DNA of 64,000 nucleotides from assembly GCF_050947875.1 (NCBI RefSeq), contig NC_134569.1:20125631-20189630 (forward strand). Reading direction: 5' to 3'. This DNA comes from Dermacentor variabilis (lineage: Eukaryota; Arthropoda; Arachnida; Ixodida; Ixodidae). Position 1 is the first letter of the stretch. Each line of letters starts with the position of its first letter. Positions 48,700 to 60,444 of this stretch are shown in pieces. The notes beneath the pieces are model-generated. The model ran no database searches. It was given only the letters and a program-made list of their open reading frames with translations, and was not told the DNA's origin. The translations under genes and the position numbers were made by a program.

Positions 48700-49185
48700 G
48701 AGACACCCAATCTTCCCCTTTTGCGTAGTGAAGTCCGTCTGATCCTGAGACAGATTTCCTGTAGTCTCAGCAAAACTACCTGGTTTGATCAGCAGTCTAA
48801 GAACTCGGAGTTATACCTTATCGACTCATGTATAAGCCTATCTATTCCGGAAAATCTCAGAGAAAACAGAAAATTTGAAACATTGGTGCACCGCATGCGG
48901 CTTGGTACTGCATTTACGAGAAACTTCTTACACAGGATAAAACGTACCTCTAGCCCACAGTGTTCTTGTGGTCATCCAGACGAAGATGTGTATAACCTCT
49001 TCCTCGAGTGCACTAAATACGATCCACAACGAAGGGTATTGCAAGCAAATTTGTTGCTTTTAGACAAAAGACGATTCACTCCAAAGAAGGTACTTGGTAC
49101 CTGGCCAACTTCGGGCCTTCAGAAAAGAGCCCTTTTTACTTTGAAGAAGCTTTTCGAGGACACCAACATTTTGGGGAAATATTAA
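48700..49185 (+). pseudogene. LINE C-terminal Cys-rich domain, part 2
   Basis: The 154-codon frame from 48721 has WFDQQSKNSELYLIDSC, LVHRMRLGTAFTRNFLHRI and PQCSCGHPDEDVYNLFLEC, the C-terminal Cys/His cluster of an RNase H-type LINE, and ends at 49185. With 47693-48527 it forms one element split by the palindrome. Its tail is not clearly seen. Confidence 0.72.
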
Positions 49186-49534
49186 GTTTCAGTTGATCCT
49201 AATAAGCTAAATGAGTGATATAAATATTGTTCGAGGTTGTAAATTGATTTATGTGGGGATTGTAATTTTTACGCAATATGTAATTGTGTTTTGTGCTTGC
49301 AGTGTGTGATGTGTCATGCGCGACATGGTGCGGTGATCGGGACGGTCAGGAGCAGACGACAAGGAGTACGCGCGCCGAGGCGGATTCCATGCTGGAAGAA
49401 GGAAAACAACGACGCCGAAGAGCGTCCGGCACGAGAACGCGCGGCGCATGAAAAACAACAAAAAGAAAAGCAAACCAATTAGAAAAGACGACGGGGTGTC
49501 AGGCAGCCAATCCGAGAATGCCAAATCGGCCAGA
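49186..49534. other. Intergenic, nothing recognised
   Basis: Purine-rich 49380-49480; no feature recognised. Confidence 0.35.
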
Positions 49535-50700
49535 TCAGAAGAAAAATGGCTGTGGCTTAGCTAAGGTTAAGCCCAGGATGCGAAGCATACTAGCCTTTAT
49601 TTTAGTTGTTGAACCACTGTTTAGCCTGGTGAACTGCTGTTGCTTGGCTATATTTGGTTCGGCTAGACGAAGAAGCAACTCATGCAGGCGAGCGCACGAG
49701 CTGAGACCCGGCTATGTAGCTACGTGGCCGCAAGCGAGCGCACGAAGTTGAGCCTCCGCTTTTGCAGCTGTTATGACGTCATATGGTAGCTACCGGCCGC
49801 GCGCGGCGCAGCAAGGAAGAGCGTGGTTGTGCGGCTAGTATGCTTCGCATAAAAACGCGGTGCGCTGGCAGAAAGGGAGGACACGCGGGGAGACGCAGAG
49901 GAGACGCCGGGGAGACGCCAGGAGAGTCCCAGGAAGCGACGGCAAGAGGAGGTCAACCACCGGAGCGGGCGTTGAAGACGGGCCGTCGGGTTCCGGTCCC
50001 GAGCTACCAGGACTTCACCCGACCGGGGCCTCCTGCCAACCTGTTCCTGTGCGTCGCCCGTCCACCCGAGCGTGCCGCCAGCTCCTCAAGGCCGGTGAGC
50101 TTCTGTGCTCGTGGGTACGACGAGAACAGTCGGGCTACGGGCCCGAGTTCTACGCCAGCTGCGCGGCCAGAACGCCGCCCCCGTCTGTCGTGCCGCCTGC
50201 TGCCCGAGGCCGGCGTTCGAGCTTCTGTGCCCGTGGGCAGGACAAGAGCAGTCGGGCTACGGGCCCGAGCTCTACACCCAGCTGCCCGGCCAGAACGCCG
50301 CCGCCGTCTACTCGTGCCACCAAGCCGCCTGGTTTACTTCTCCGAGACAGAGCTGGCCAGCTCCGGTCGCCCGGTCAACCAACTTAGACCACGACCTTTG
50401 GTGAGACCAGCGCCACTCCTTTCACCAGCTTGTCGCAGCGCCACAGCTTCGGGACTGTTATGTATCCCTGCCGTCGTGGCAAGCCCGGACTCACGCACTA
50501 CTTAGCTCCATACTAGCCCCAAATGTGTGTCTTGATGTGTATTTGAGTGTTTCTTTTATGTTTGCTATTTTCTTCTATTTAATTTTAAGCCTTCTTTAGT
50601 TCCATTAAACGTTTGTGTGTGTGTGTTCGAAACGAACGGCTTTGTCCTCAATTGGGTTCTCGGAGGCTCCGCCTAAGAGAACCATCAGAACCTTTTGAGC
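49535..50700 (+). repeat. GC-rich repeat-like unit, possible LTR or leader
   Basis: It starts with GGCTGTGGCTTAGCTAAGG, contains a CRE-like TTATGACGTCATATGG at 49769-49784 and a TATA-like GCATAAAAACGCGG at 49848-49861, then a GC-rich body with a two-copy tandem of 122 bp (about 50098-50340), and ends in a T-rich stretch with GTTCTCGGAGGCTCCGCC near 50660. The promoter-like boxes before a GC-rich transcribed-looking stretch resemble an LTR or the 5' part of a retroelement. Frames of 240 and 175 codons inside it overlap and are Pro/Arg/Ala-rich with no known domain. Confidence 0.3.
50098..50340. repeat. Two-copy direct tandem duplication, 122 bp period
   Basis: TTCTGTGCTCGTGGGTACGA near 50101 and TTCTGTGCCCGTGGGCAGGA at 50223 start the copies. 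CAGTCGGGCTACGGGCCCGAG occurs in both and GGCCAGAACGCCGCC recurs. Divergence is modest. Confidence 0.8.
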
Positions 50701-51053
50701 ACACGAACCTTTATCCCCATATTAGGGTCATCACACAGTGTAACTACATGTGTCGTGTGTTTGGCTATTCAAAATATCTGTCTTTATATATATGAATGTG
50801 TACTGAACTCATGCACAAAGCTTTGCGATTCATGCACTGTTAGACTGTATAGTTTTTATTCATCCGGTGTACTACTGAGTGCCATATTTCGTGTCGCTAT
50901 TCTCCCTTTTTACTCAAATTTGTTTCCTTTGCTAAGTGACAAGGAGTAGCCGGTGCCGCAATAAAGGCGCCAACCTCTCCTAATATTCATTTCAATAAAA
51001 ACAATATCGGTGTTTTCTAAGGAAGCTCTTAAAGTCACCAGCGCTTTTCTCTG
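50701..51053. other. Intergenic, nothing recognised
   Basis: T-rich; contains GCAATAAAGGCGCC at 50959-50972 and CAATAAAAAC near 50993, which look like a transposon 3' end, but no coding part was identified. Confidence 0.35.
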
Positions 51054-51088
51054 CAGACCCACTGTTGGCCATGGGCCAAGTGGGTCTG
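51054..51088. repeat. Imperfect short hairpin
   Basis: CAGACCCACT and AGTGGGTCTG close a 35 bp stem-loop with a GGCC...GGCC inner part. Role unknown. It lies just before a CR1 fragment. Confidence 0.6.
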
Positions 51089-51099
51089 TTTCAATAATA

Positions 51100-51712
51100 A
51101 CTAAAAAAAACCTTATCTATAGACTGGAACAAGGGCAAAATCGGGCATCTAGATTTGCAAGTAATAACTATTAGTCATTTTTAAGTCTGTCTGAAATAAA
51201 AAAGGAGATTGAGATGGGAGTCATTAACAATAAGAAGGCAGAAACTTCTGCTTAAATTTCTTCAGAGTGTTTACTATAATAAATATACCATTAATTTCTA
51301 CGAATACCTCCCAGAACCGAAATACGTCTCGCTTCTTCGACATAGTTAGGGAAAAATATTAGAATATCCGTTCAAAGCGCACACTTTCGGTAGTTAGTTC
51401 TTACTATGAACAATACAAGAATGGAGCCGGCTCCCAGACGATATGGTTAACGAAACTAATAATGTCGACATCAATAATATCGACATCAATGGAATTACAG
51501 TATTCTCCCGAAGTGTCTCTATTGTTTAGAGTGTATGTTCGTGGCAAATTTTGTATATTCTGTATAATCGCATAATTTGCGCGTTTTTGTTCTTTTTTAT
51601 AACGTATCTTGTATAACAATCTATTAGTATTTTCGCTATGTGATGATCCATGTCCCCCTCGCAACGCAATGCCTTGTGGCGATGTAGGTAAAGTGTAAAT
51701 ACAATAAATAAG
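51100..51712 (+). mobile_element. CR1-type LINE 3' end
   Basis: The plus strand reads LEQGQNRASRFASNNY near 51125, with later blocks SYYEQYKNGAGSQTIW near 51400, all in broken frames, and a 3' UTR ending CGCAACGCAATGCCTTGTGG, CGATGTAGG and AATACAATAAATAAG (51655-51712). That UTR matches the reverse complement of the tail of the CR1 at 4708-7690, so this is another copy of the same family. Confidence 0.7.
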
Positions 51713-52669
51713 AAGCCTCATCTAAGTCGGCGCAGTGGCTGCTTGAATAAATAATACATTTAAATGTGTTTAACTTGGAGCTCCAGAGGTAAAGCTTCCT
51801 CTTATAACGATTGCCAGAAAATAATGCGTGGGATCAGACAGATATCTTTCTTAATTTTGAGCCAGTTAGCATCTATGAAGGAACCTCGGACATCGAACTC
51901 CATAAAACAATAGAAGGGCTTAAACTCATTAAAGCTTGGCTGATTCTTGACCAAAAAGGAATTTGAATGCTCCATATCTGTCCTGCATTGTTCGACGTGT
52001 CGGTGTAATGCAAAAGCAGCATGCGCGACACTGTGGGCCTTTTGCAAAATGCAACTGCAGAACTTGTTTTCCTTACTCTCGTTCTGCGGGTGACGGCCAA
52101 GCTCTGCGCAAGTTAGCTTTACGAAATCAGGAAGTGGGATAGTTGCTGGGGCATAACGGGTGCACTAAGCCCATTATCAGTCTCGAGGCTGCCTTTTTGG
52201 AGGCAGTGAAAGAAGGTATTGAAAGGCCTCGACTACTTCATCACAGTCGGAGATCTGTACGAGCCACATCGCTTGTAACTCGTCTTTTGCTATAGTATGC
52301 CGTTGCGCAATTTGTCGATCATTGTGAGTTCTGAGGACAGCTTTGAAGGTAGCATCCGGTTCCATTTTTCCTCGGTCGCAGGGCGTTCTTCGCGATTATT
52401 CAGTCCGGACAAAGCCAACGAGTTGCGCTCCTTTTTGTGGTCGAGGCTAAATATTCAGGCAACGTAGTTCGATTTATATAAAGGTTGAGATAGTTCGGTT
52501 TATATGAAGGCAGAGATTGTTCGATTAACATAGAGTTTGGTTTATACATAATTAAAGGAAGCATTGTATGAATACAGCCTGCTTCCACCACAGCAGGTGG
52601 CGCTGGGGGTTTAATTAACAATTGCTAATGCCAAGCATACAGAGAATCGTCCATTGCTCTTTTAAGGAT
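51713..52669. other. Intergenic, nothing recognised
   Basis: Mixed sequence. TTCGATTTATATAAAGG-type words recur loosely at 52465-52560. No gene recognised. Confidence 0.4.
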
Positions 52670-52803
52670 ATTGATGACAACTGCAACGACGACCACGATG
52701 ACGACGGTGATGACAATGATGATGATGATGCTGACGACGACGACGTTGTTGTTGTTGTTGTTGTTGTCGTCGTCGTCGTTGTTGATGATGATGATGATGA
52801 TGA
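52670..52803. repeat. Interrupted trinucleotide repeats (GAC/GAT/GTT)
   Basis: GATGACGACG, TTGTTGTTGTTG and GATGATGATG runs, producing Asp and Val homopolymer frames on the plus strand and Asn/Ile on the minus. Simple sequence only. Confidence 0.9.
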
Positions 52804-53099
52804 TTGCAGTGTTATGTGGCGGCGTGCGCGCTTCCATTTCGAGGCGTGAAAAGGTTCATGCGAGGAATCGCATCAGTTCAATCTCCACTAAACCTGCAAA
52901 GTCTGGCAGTTTGTCGGCCATACAACCCCAAGGGACGAAGTCTGCCTGCTTTTTGCATTGACGGAGTTCGTTTCTTCTTTTTTCTCGTTTTAGCCTGACT
53001 TGAATGGATAACCAGCTAAACTTCCGAAGTTCTATTGGCGCAGTTTACTAACGGTGAATTCCATTCGCCTGGCTTATGCAATAGCCCGACGGCACGAGA

Positions 53100-53290
53100 A
53101 GAAATGGGGTTAACCGAGGGGCCCCATTTTTATTAGTCATATCATAAGAAGCCACCTGCGGCAAGTTGTTTTTACATGCACTTTTATTTCCATTAATTTA
53201 CCATTTCTTTATTTCATTTATTAAGCACAAGTAACTTCCCCTATGTTGTCCTTGGTGTCAGTGCTTGTTGGCTTCTTATAGTATGATGTT
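53100..53290. mobile_element. Second SINE-like family, inverted junction copy
   Basis: 53100-53145 is the 3' end of the unit on the minus strand (GGGGTTAACCGAGGGGCCCC), joined at about 53146 to its middle and end on the plus strand (CCACCTGCGGCAAGTTG ... CCTATGTTGTCCTTGGTG ... TTGGCTTCTTAT). The same family occupies 3455-3705. Confidence 0.5.
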
Positions 53291-53859
53291 TCTCGTTATA
53301 GTTTGTCTTCCACTTCGAGTACGACAACGATTAGCAGGTTTTACGGTTAAAACTGGAAACAGCGTAGCCGGGATACCAGAGCAGGAAATATATATAAAAA
53401 AAGAAAGGAACTGAAGCCACAATTTCGATCGACTTACTACTTACGCTCGATAACCCGCCTCTGCACTTCTCGTGCACCCGCGAAGCGAGGTATCGAGGCC
53501 TTCGCCACACGTAAAGAGGCACAAATTAACGATCGTTATTCGTCATTCTCGTAAGCTATGGCTGCCTCGATACGCGGACCATCTCCGTCTTACGAAAACA
53601 TCGGTCCTTCTTGTCGCGTCTCAGCTTCTTTCGCTCCACTTTGGGTCACGCACTCACTCTGTGCTTTCCTCAATATGCAGTTTGTCCCTTTCAATCTTTT
53701 TTTTACCAGATGTGACGAAGAGTAAAGCAGGGAGGAAGAACGTGACGAACACGAGACGGAGAAAAACAAACGTGTGGAAAGTGAAAAAAATATATATAGA
53801 AGTCCCCCAGCGAGGTGACAGTGCGTGCACAAACGCCGCTCTTTATTAAAAATGCCTCC
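53291..53859. other. Intergenic, nothing recognised
   Basis: No feature recognised. Confidence 0.35.
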
Positions 53860-54345
53860 CAACGCGCGGGCCGCCGCTGTTTCGCCCTCCCCGAGTTTCC
53901 TCCTCCGCTTCGTCCCCCGGTGTCCGGCCTCCGCGCGATTTATCCAAACGTTCGGAAAGGTCGCTGCCGTGTTTTAACAGGGATCGGCTCGAGGCACCCG
54001 GTCGGGTCAACAAACAAACAAGACGCGGCTGCAGGGTGCGCGAGTCTCGCTCTGATTTATTAGCGCGGCTCGCGGTGGGGCGCTTGTACAAGCAAACTCC
54101 CCGGAGCTGGCGCAAGCGCGTGGGCCCCACCCCGCACCGCCTCCTCGCTGGCCGGGCGCTTTGCTGGAGCGCCAGCCGACTTTTCCAAGAAGGGCCAGAA
54201 GCGAAAATGAGTGACGTCGTAACAAGCCCAAGGGAGGGGCTTAAAAGCGCGCAGCTCCGTGAGCGCACATCTCCGGAGGACCGCGTAGCGCGACGCGTTT
54301 CGGGGCCAGCTTCTGCTGTCATCCTACCTTGCCGTGCAGCGTAGA
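53860..54345 (+). promoter_or_regulatory. CpG-island-like block with promoter-like motifs
   Basis: Very CpG-rich relative to its neighbours. On the plus strand GAGTGACGTCGTAAC (CRE-like, 54207-54221) is followed by GGGGCTTAAAAGCGCGCAGC (54235-54254), a TTAAAA TATA-like box about 20 bp downstream, and GC-rich sequence. This could be the promoter of a host gene lying to the right or the regulatory region of a retroelement. I find no exon downstream to support the first. Confidence 0.3.
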
Positions 54346-54470
54346 CTATGTGTGTCATCACTTGCTGGCTGGAGATATAAGCCTTTGTTCAGCCCTATAG
54401 AGTAGTCCACTGACGCAAAAGCCGTAACCGTTCTATAGGTTCCAAGGCAATGCTCGCTATGCAGGGTGTC

Positions 54471-54960
54471 CCACGTAACTTGAGTGAAACATTAAAAATA
54501 TGTAAATGCCACGTCGCTGCACAGAACCAAGGTAATGTTCTTTGCCGTCACTTGGAGATACTCAGATTGCCTTTTTTCGTTCTGGCGACTTAGATAATGT
54601 CTTAATTAATTAATCAACTTATCAAATATTACAATTAGATGAAAAGTGTCAACGAGAAAATTGTACAGCAACATGAAAAACTTTCGATACAGCTTTCTGT
54701 TGCTCAATACGTGCTACATATACAGGGTGTTTTTTTCTTTTAGCTGCCCCAAATTTTTTTACATTAGAAAAGTATAAATTGCGGTAACTTATGTTTACCA
54801 TTCGAGTGTGCGGATTGGCAGCCTCTAGATACAGGGGAACTTCCGAAATTACATGCGTATTTAGCGAAGTTAGGGTAATTAACTTTGTAATTATCAACAA
54901 TAGGTGGCTACAGCAAATTAGTATTTTTGGGCTCGTACTCGACCCTACCTATCCCAACGA
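54471..54960. mobile_element. Non-autonomous DNA element termini (CAGGGTGT type), nested
   Basis: GCAGGGTGTCCCACGTAACTTG at 54471 and TACAGGGTGTTTTTTTC at 54720 both show the CAGGGTGT end found on many arthropod non-autonomous elements. The second appears to interrupt the first after GTGCTACATA. The opposite ends were not identified and the bodies are AT-rich without coding. Confidence 0.45.
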
Positions 54961-55039
54961 TTACATTTTGAATAGCGTATTTCATGTGAGAGCTACGCGA
55001 ACAATTAGTACCCTTTGGCAGGCTCCTTGAAACCGGCTG

Positions 55040-55400
55040 GAAAAAAGACCGTCTGTGTCGTCGATGTCACCGTCACCCCCCGTCACGTCTCCTTGGGTCA
55101 TGACCATGCCACATTGCGTATGTGCCGCTCATCAGTTAAAACGCCTCACGTCAAATTGTGTTACTGGGTATGAGCGACTGCTTATGCACCGCTTTTCATT
55201 GAACCCTATTAACCCCGATCACTGCGTATGAGAAGGTAGGCATGTGTCACCCTTCAATGAACCTCGTTGCTCTGAATTTGGGTCACTGGCTACCGGTAAA
55301 TGGGTGTCTTCGATGAACCTCTTTAAAACCAACCTGGGTGACTGGGTATGTGCCATTGCGTATATGCGCCGCCATTGATTAAAAAAGAGCCCTTAAATTT
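55040..55400. repeat. Decayed tandem array, about 75 bp monomer
   Basis: Four to five diverged units share TGGGTCACTGGSTA-type words, TATGTGCCATTGCGTAT and ATTGATGAACCTC-type ends. The monomer resembles the body of the SINE at 20926-21105 (CACCGAGTATGTGACATTG there), so the array may have grown from that SINE's body. Confidence 0.5.
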
Positions 55401-55735
55401 GGCCAGTGGTAGATACAGTTCATAAATACTCAAGTAATATTATATGCAAGTGACGCGGGAACTTCGCTCCGGGGGCACTAGGTGGCGCAGCGTGTCCAGA
55501 GTGAGAGGGGTGAGCGTGCATCCCGACGCGATCCGTCGGTTGCAAAACGGTGTGTCGATACATTGTCTCTGTTTTAATCGCAGTAACGCCGATAGTCATC
55601 GTGAGATGGGTCCTGCCGGAATTTTTCCTCTTCATTTGCATTTTTCGCAGAACCGCTCCGTGTAACAGATGTTGGAATTATTTTGCTGAGTTGGTGCCCA
55701 TTTCGAAACGTGCGTACAGCGCCGTCGTCGTAACT

Positions 55736-56427
55736 AGAGAGTTTTAGAATAAGGGCCCCAATAGTTTGGGGCCCCGAAGAGCTTTGCGGGTGTTAGCGTT
55801 GGGGCACGTAGGAGTGAAGAGTTTTAGAATAGGGTTTTACGTTTGCGAATAGCGTCTTGCGTTGACAGCGCCACTACGGCGTCAAAGAAAAGCTATTAGA
55901 AATAATGAAATAAAATATACCATTTTATGATAGGAATAATAATATCGACTTGCGTGTATTCGCGTTTAATTACAATTTAGAGGTTATTCTGTAAGCACCA
56001 AACAATTAGTTGCGCTTAGTTTTGAGCAAACCAACTTTACTAGCCTTCACCAGCCAAGCTTAGTCGTGTTAGGCCTACGAGCCATAAAATCCACAATCGA
56101 ATTCAAGATCAGCGGCGTCTAATGAGTCAATCTTCATAAGACACGCTAGTTGAGAGAAAGCGATAACCGCAGTCACTTCTCCTAGCTTGCGAACTTCACG
56201 CGTTACCGCGAATCGAACCCAGTTTTGTGCTAGGATAGAGCCGTCGCTTCGATGGGTGCCGCCATGTTTTCCAACGCAAAGCTTTTGGGGCCGCTATTTG
56301 GGCAGTTTTTGGGCAGTATTTTGGCTATTTGGGCCAAACGCAGTTTGCGTCCTGCGCATGCGCAGTGGCTTCGACGCTATTTCTTTGGGGCCCCAAAACG
56401 TTTGGGGCCCCTATTCTAAAACTCTCT
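55736..56427. mobile_element. 692 bp element with terminal inverted repeats and 3 bp target duplication
   Basis: The left end AGAGAGTTTTAGAATAAGGG, then CCCCAATAGTTTGGGGCCCC, is the near-complement of the right end CAAAACGTTTGGGGCCCCTA followed by TTCTAAAACTCTCT, giving terminal inverted repeats of about 45 bp. Each terminal repeat itself holds a GGGGCCCC...GGGGCCCC palindrome. ACT flanks both sides (55733-55735 and 56428-56430). A partial copy of the terminus (GAGTTTTAGAATAGGG) recurs inside at about 55821. No transposase frame exists, so it is non-autonomous. A 3 bp duplication fits PIF/Harbinger-like elements but the superfamily is not proven. Confidence 0.82.
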
Positions 56428-56975
56428 ACTTAGAGAGAGAACCGGGAAAACAGACGCGAGATCGCTCTGGTCCCGAATGTCATGAGCCGCTGTTGAACTC
56501 TAGCAATTTCTTCACTCAATTCTTCATTTTTCTGCTTGTACTTTGTAGAGGGCTTCGGCTCCGCTGTTCTGGAGATTCGGGGAGCACGGTGATCGCGACT
56601 CGTGACTTTTTCAAGTTTATATTTAAATTATATTATATTATTATAATAGTTATATTTATGCTCTTCAGAGATCCATTTTGGTTAATAATAAACTTAGTTG
56701 ACTGGACGAAGGGAAGTTATGCACAATAAAAACCTTATTCTCTTATTTTATAATATTGGTTTCTCAATATCTTATCTGGTTATCTTTAGCTGCTCGCTGG
56801 AAAGTGGGAAAAGTAAAATATTTTGTGCAAGGTTTGGGCTTAGTGTCAAGCCTACAAGAGTGTTACAAAATAGCCTGCATTGCATTTTAGCAAACCTTAT
56901 TGAAAATAGATGATTGATTTCTCGAATATTTTAAAAAAGCGCTTTTAATCTTGACTGCAGTTATATATATAGATA
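56428..56975. other. Intergenic, nothing recognised
   Basis: AT-rich with TATTATATTATTATAAT runs near 56630; no feature recognised. Confidence 0.4.
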
Positions 56976-57181
56976 GTGGTTTGCATCGAGAGTACACGAC
57001 TGCGTGTACGAGGTCTACCAAGCGTGACACTGTTCAATGACGTCATGTACGGCAACACGCATCGGCCAGTGCTCATCTTCCAGGAAGCAGCGGCATCATC
57101 CAAACTCACCATCATCCAATTTGTAGATAAAGAAGAAACGAAACAAGAAGAACCAAACAAGAGAGAACGTACATAATAAAT
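56976..57181 (+). other. Short open frame with downstream AATAAA (weak gene candidate)
   Basis: A 66-codon frame reads MVCIESTRLRVRGLPSV at the start and ends in a charged Lys/Glu-rich tail, with AATAAA overlapping the stop region at about 57174-57179. The stretch upstream (TATATATATAG at 56961-56971) could be a splice acceptor. No homology recognised; chance is a real possibility. Confidence 0.15.
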
Positions 57182-58374
57182 GTATCTGTTTGCTTTATTT
57201 ACAACATTTCTCTCGTGATGTCATCCCACGTCCACATCGTGTGGGAGTTATCTGTAACATGAGTGAACGTTGCTACTACTCGGCTCCTGTTCGTCGTCTC
57301 ATGCTGGTCTCAGTTAACATTTCGCTATTTAACTACGCTTCTCCGTGCGTTCCTCGCAATTATGCTAAACACAGCAACATACGACGACGAAACAGCTGGT
57401 GATTAGTAGCGAGTGCTTAAGCATAATTTAGATAACTCCCACGGGAGATTCTGCGCGTAACTTTTAATAAGTCTTTTGGGGTACTACTTTCTCTAATTTA
57501 ATTGTGTCTTAGTCCTTATGTCCATAAAGTCAAGGTCGCGAACAAGCAGCGCTGCAGGCTCGTCAGCGCAATTTTCTTGGGAACCTGGAATATTTTAAAG
57601 TTACTAAGGGTGATTTTTATACTGTTAATTAGATGAAACCGAGTCGATGTAGCAACGTTCAAACGTTGTATGTGCAGACGTATTTCTTACATGAGAATTC
57701 TATTTCGTTACCAGGGATATTGGTAGTGATACATATCATTCGATATTTGCCCAACATGAAGTGATGGAAAATGTTCGTAGGCAACTTGCTTTTGTGTGTA
57801 TGGAAGTGACATGCTTGCGGTGTGACAATGCAGATAGACCCTGTATGGCGCTGATCAGCGAACATTTGCTGATGCCGAGAATAATCTAATCAAACTTTAA
57901 ATTCATTTAGTTGCTCGCTTTCCATTGTAACAACTTATTATCAATTGTAACAGCTTAGTATCCTAAACTGATATGCTTTCTTAGCGGCCGAGTGGAAGCG
58001 TGCATTTTTGTGACCAGTAAATAATAGCTCGGTTGCCAGCCTTGAAATTTTCAAGAAAATAATTTTTAAGCGCCTATAGCCGCACATTACTCATATAACA
58101 ACGTTATTTTTTAAGGCGAAGAACCCGATTTAGAATGCATCCTGACCTTGTATCATGGTTGCCCGCGGAAATCTTCATATCTCGCACGTATCCTGGCGTA
58201 GTACAATTTTTGTTTTGCAGAAACTGTGGAAGCACTTTCAGTTCTCTAAAGACTGCTTGATGGTCAAAGACCCACTTTTCACCTCTTCATCACAACTTGT
58301 TTCGAAACGACTTAGAAGTGGTGAACAAAGTGCAGCTTTCAAAACACGGTACTGCCATTTTGCTCGACTCCAGT

Positions 58375-58438
58375 TCGTCTCACGTGCAAATATTTTATCG
58401 ACGCAGCAGCGCCGATAAAATAGCTGCACGTGAGACGA
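58375..58438. repeat. Inverted repeat, 26 bp arms, 12 nt loop
   Basis: CGTCTCACGTGCAAATATTT at the left arm matches the reverse complement of the right arm (58413-58438) with two mismatches. It does not share sequence with the three GACAGGAC hairpins. Function unknown. Confidence 0.8.
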
Positions 58439-60410
58439 GCCCCTTGTTTGGACCATGATTGAACGGCTTCGCGCTATCGGTGATCAAATTTTCTGATAAT
58501 ATCAACGAGTGTTTATTAGTGACACGAGCATCGACTGGCACTGTTGCTTCTTGCGCAGCCCTTCCGGTTCAGCTCCTGAAACGACAGGGGACGAAATTCA
58601 ATATAAATCAGAAAAAAATAGGCAAAGATTGTACGGTACAAAATTGATGGTTTTCATTACAAATATGATATCCGAGCATAAGTTTAGTTACAAGTCGAGT
58701 TACTGAAGTGGCCGGAATAGTTAGAATTAATTAAAGATCACTGATTACCGCACACCAAAGCACAGAAGCACGACTTTGGCGAAATTACTGGAATCTCGCA
58801 AGTAGAAAGAGGAAGTAATGATGTCACTAATGACCTCACACACAAAGAAGGTGGCATGATATTTAACCGGCTAATGCATGGAACACAGTTTCCTAGTATA
58901 GACTGAACATCTGCCTAGCAGAGCGGATGTGACGTCCCTCCATCCTCTCCGCCGCGCATCTGCTCCGTCAGCACCCGAGAGGGCGCGTAAGGTGAGCTTC
59001 GTGCGCCGCTCGCTAGGGGACTGCGCGTCGCCAGGTGGCGCGTACTGCACTTCCTCCTCGCCCGCATATCGCGCCAGGGGATAGACGTTTGCTCGCTTAA
59101 CTTAACGCCGTGCGAGTGTCACTAAAAGACACCTAAGATTGTAGAGTCGCCTGCTCTTTTTGTTTCGACTCAGGCGAAGGCGCGTTACGTTTCACCACCG
59201 TATTGCTCTGTTCGACGGCTTTAACACATGTTGATCAACCTTCGTATAAGTGCCATAGCGAGACTATCAAGTCTTAAAGACTGCGGCATAACGTATCGTA
59301 GTGGAGCGAGCAAACGTAACCGCATCTCCCAAACTCCTGGTCATATATGCAGGTGAACAAAGATATCTTTTAGGCAACGTGAAGTAAGTCCCTTCCTCTG
59401 CAGTCTCAAGGAATGCAAACTCGAGGAGCAGAAGAAGGAGTGTGGGGCGCGTTTATGTCTACAGGCAGACGTAGCATCGCAAAAGTTATCGGTAATTGTT
59501 CCCCCCGAGAAGAACTTATCGAGCACGGTAAAATCCGAAGTATTACACCTAGTGACACATGGGTACCTGGGAACACAAACACAGGGCAAGCTTGCAGATT
59601 AATAACGGTGGCTAAACTTCATCCTAGCCATTAGTACTCCAAATCCACAAGTTTGTTTGCCTTTTCAAAACTAGCATTTTACTGTTCCTTTGATAGTGCA
59701 TAGAAAGATTCGACAAAGCGTGGAGGTGGCCAAGGTTGAGCATTGAGCCAGCTGGTGTTGCGTAATCGACATTTTTCCCAGCGCATCATACAAGGACGAC
59801 AAAGGTGAGCTGGTTAGTGAACGTCTATTTGTTTTGTGCTAAGACTACACAAAACGTGCAAATGAATGCGAAAATACAGGGCACAGAGGCTGACATGCAA
59901 GCATCTGGTACTTATCCTTTTATTTACTAGAGGCAACGTACCAGAAAGCGATTTTTTTTCCTTGCTGAGTTTCGGTATTGAGTACAAAGTTTTTGGCTAA
60001 GGGTTTTCGGCCAACACTAAATGACGGGCAGTAAACTTGATTGTTGGTTTACAGCAAGAACACGGGACGAAGAAAAAGTTTGGCACGTGGCTGGCTTTTT
60101 TTACGGCGCCGTTAGAGAAAACAGACTGATGCAATCTCTCCGGCTGCACGGGAGTCAGACACGTTACGTAAATCGAATTAAATGTACACCCATGGTTCAC
60201 ATATCACGACAGCCGTCTCGACAGAACAAACATTTTCATTGGGTGAATGCAGCTTTGGAGAGGCGCCCTCATTCCAGAATGCCCTGAGCTCCACAAATTC
60301 CAAACGAACTCATACGTGGCTTGAAGTGAAGCTCATTTCCAGTTTTGTGCTATGTGTCTTCGCCCTATTGCTATATCCCGTAATATATAGAAAATAAATC
60401 CCGTAATAAA

Positions 60411-60411
<1 letters not shown>

Positions 60412-60442
<31 letters not shown>
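60412..60442. repeat. (AT)n microsatellite
   Basis: Pure AT dinucleotide run. Confidence 0.95.

Positions 60443-60444
<2 letters not shown>

Noticed and set aside
49849..49862. Confident host promoter call
   Set aside because: The TATA-like box lies in a block that looks repetitive, with no gene seen; kept only as part of a repeat-like entry.
49783..50505. 240- and 175-codon frames in the GC-rich block
   Set aside because: Overlapping frames with Pro/Arg/Ala bias, containing a DNA-level tandem duplication. No domain and no start context supports translation.
52622..52849. Asp/Val homopolymer frame
   Set aside because: Produced by GAC/GTT trinucleotide repeats.
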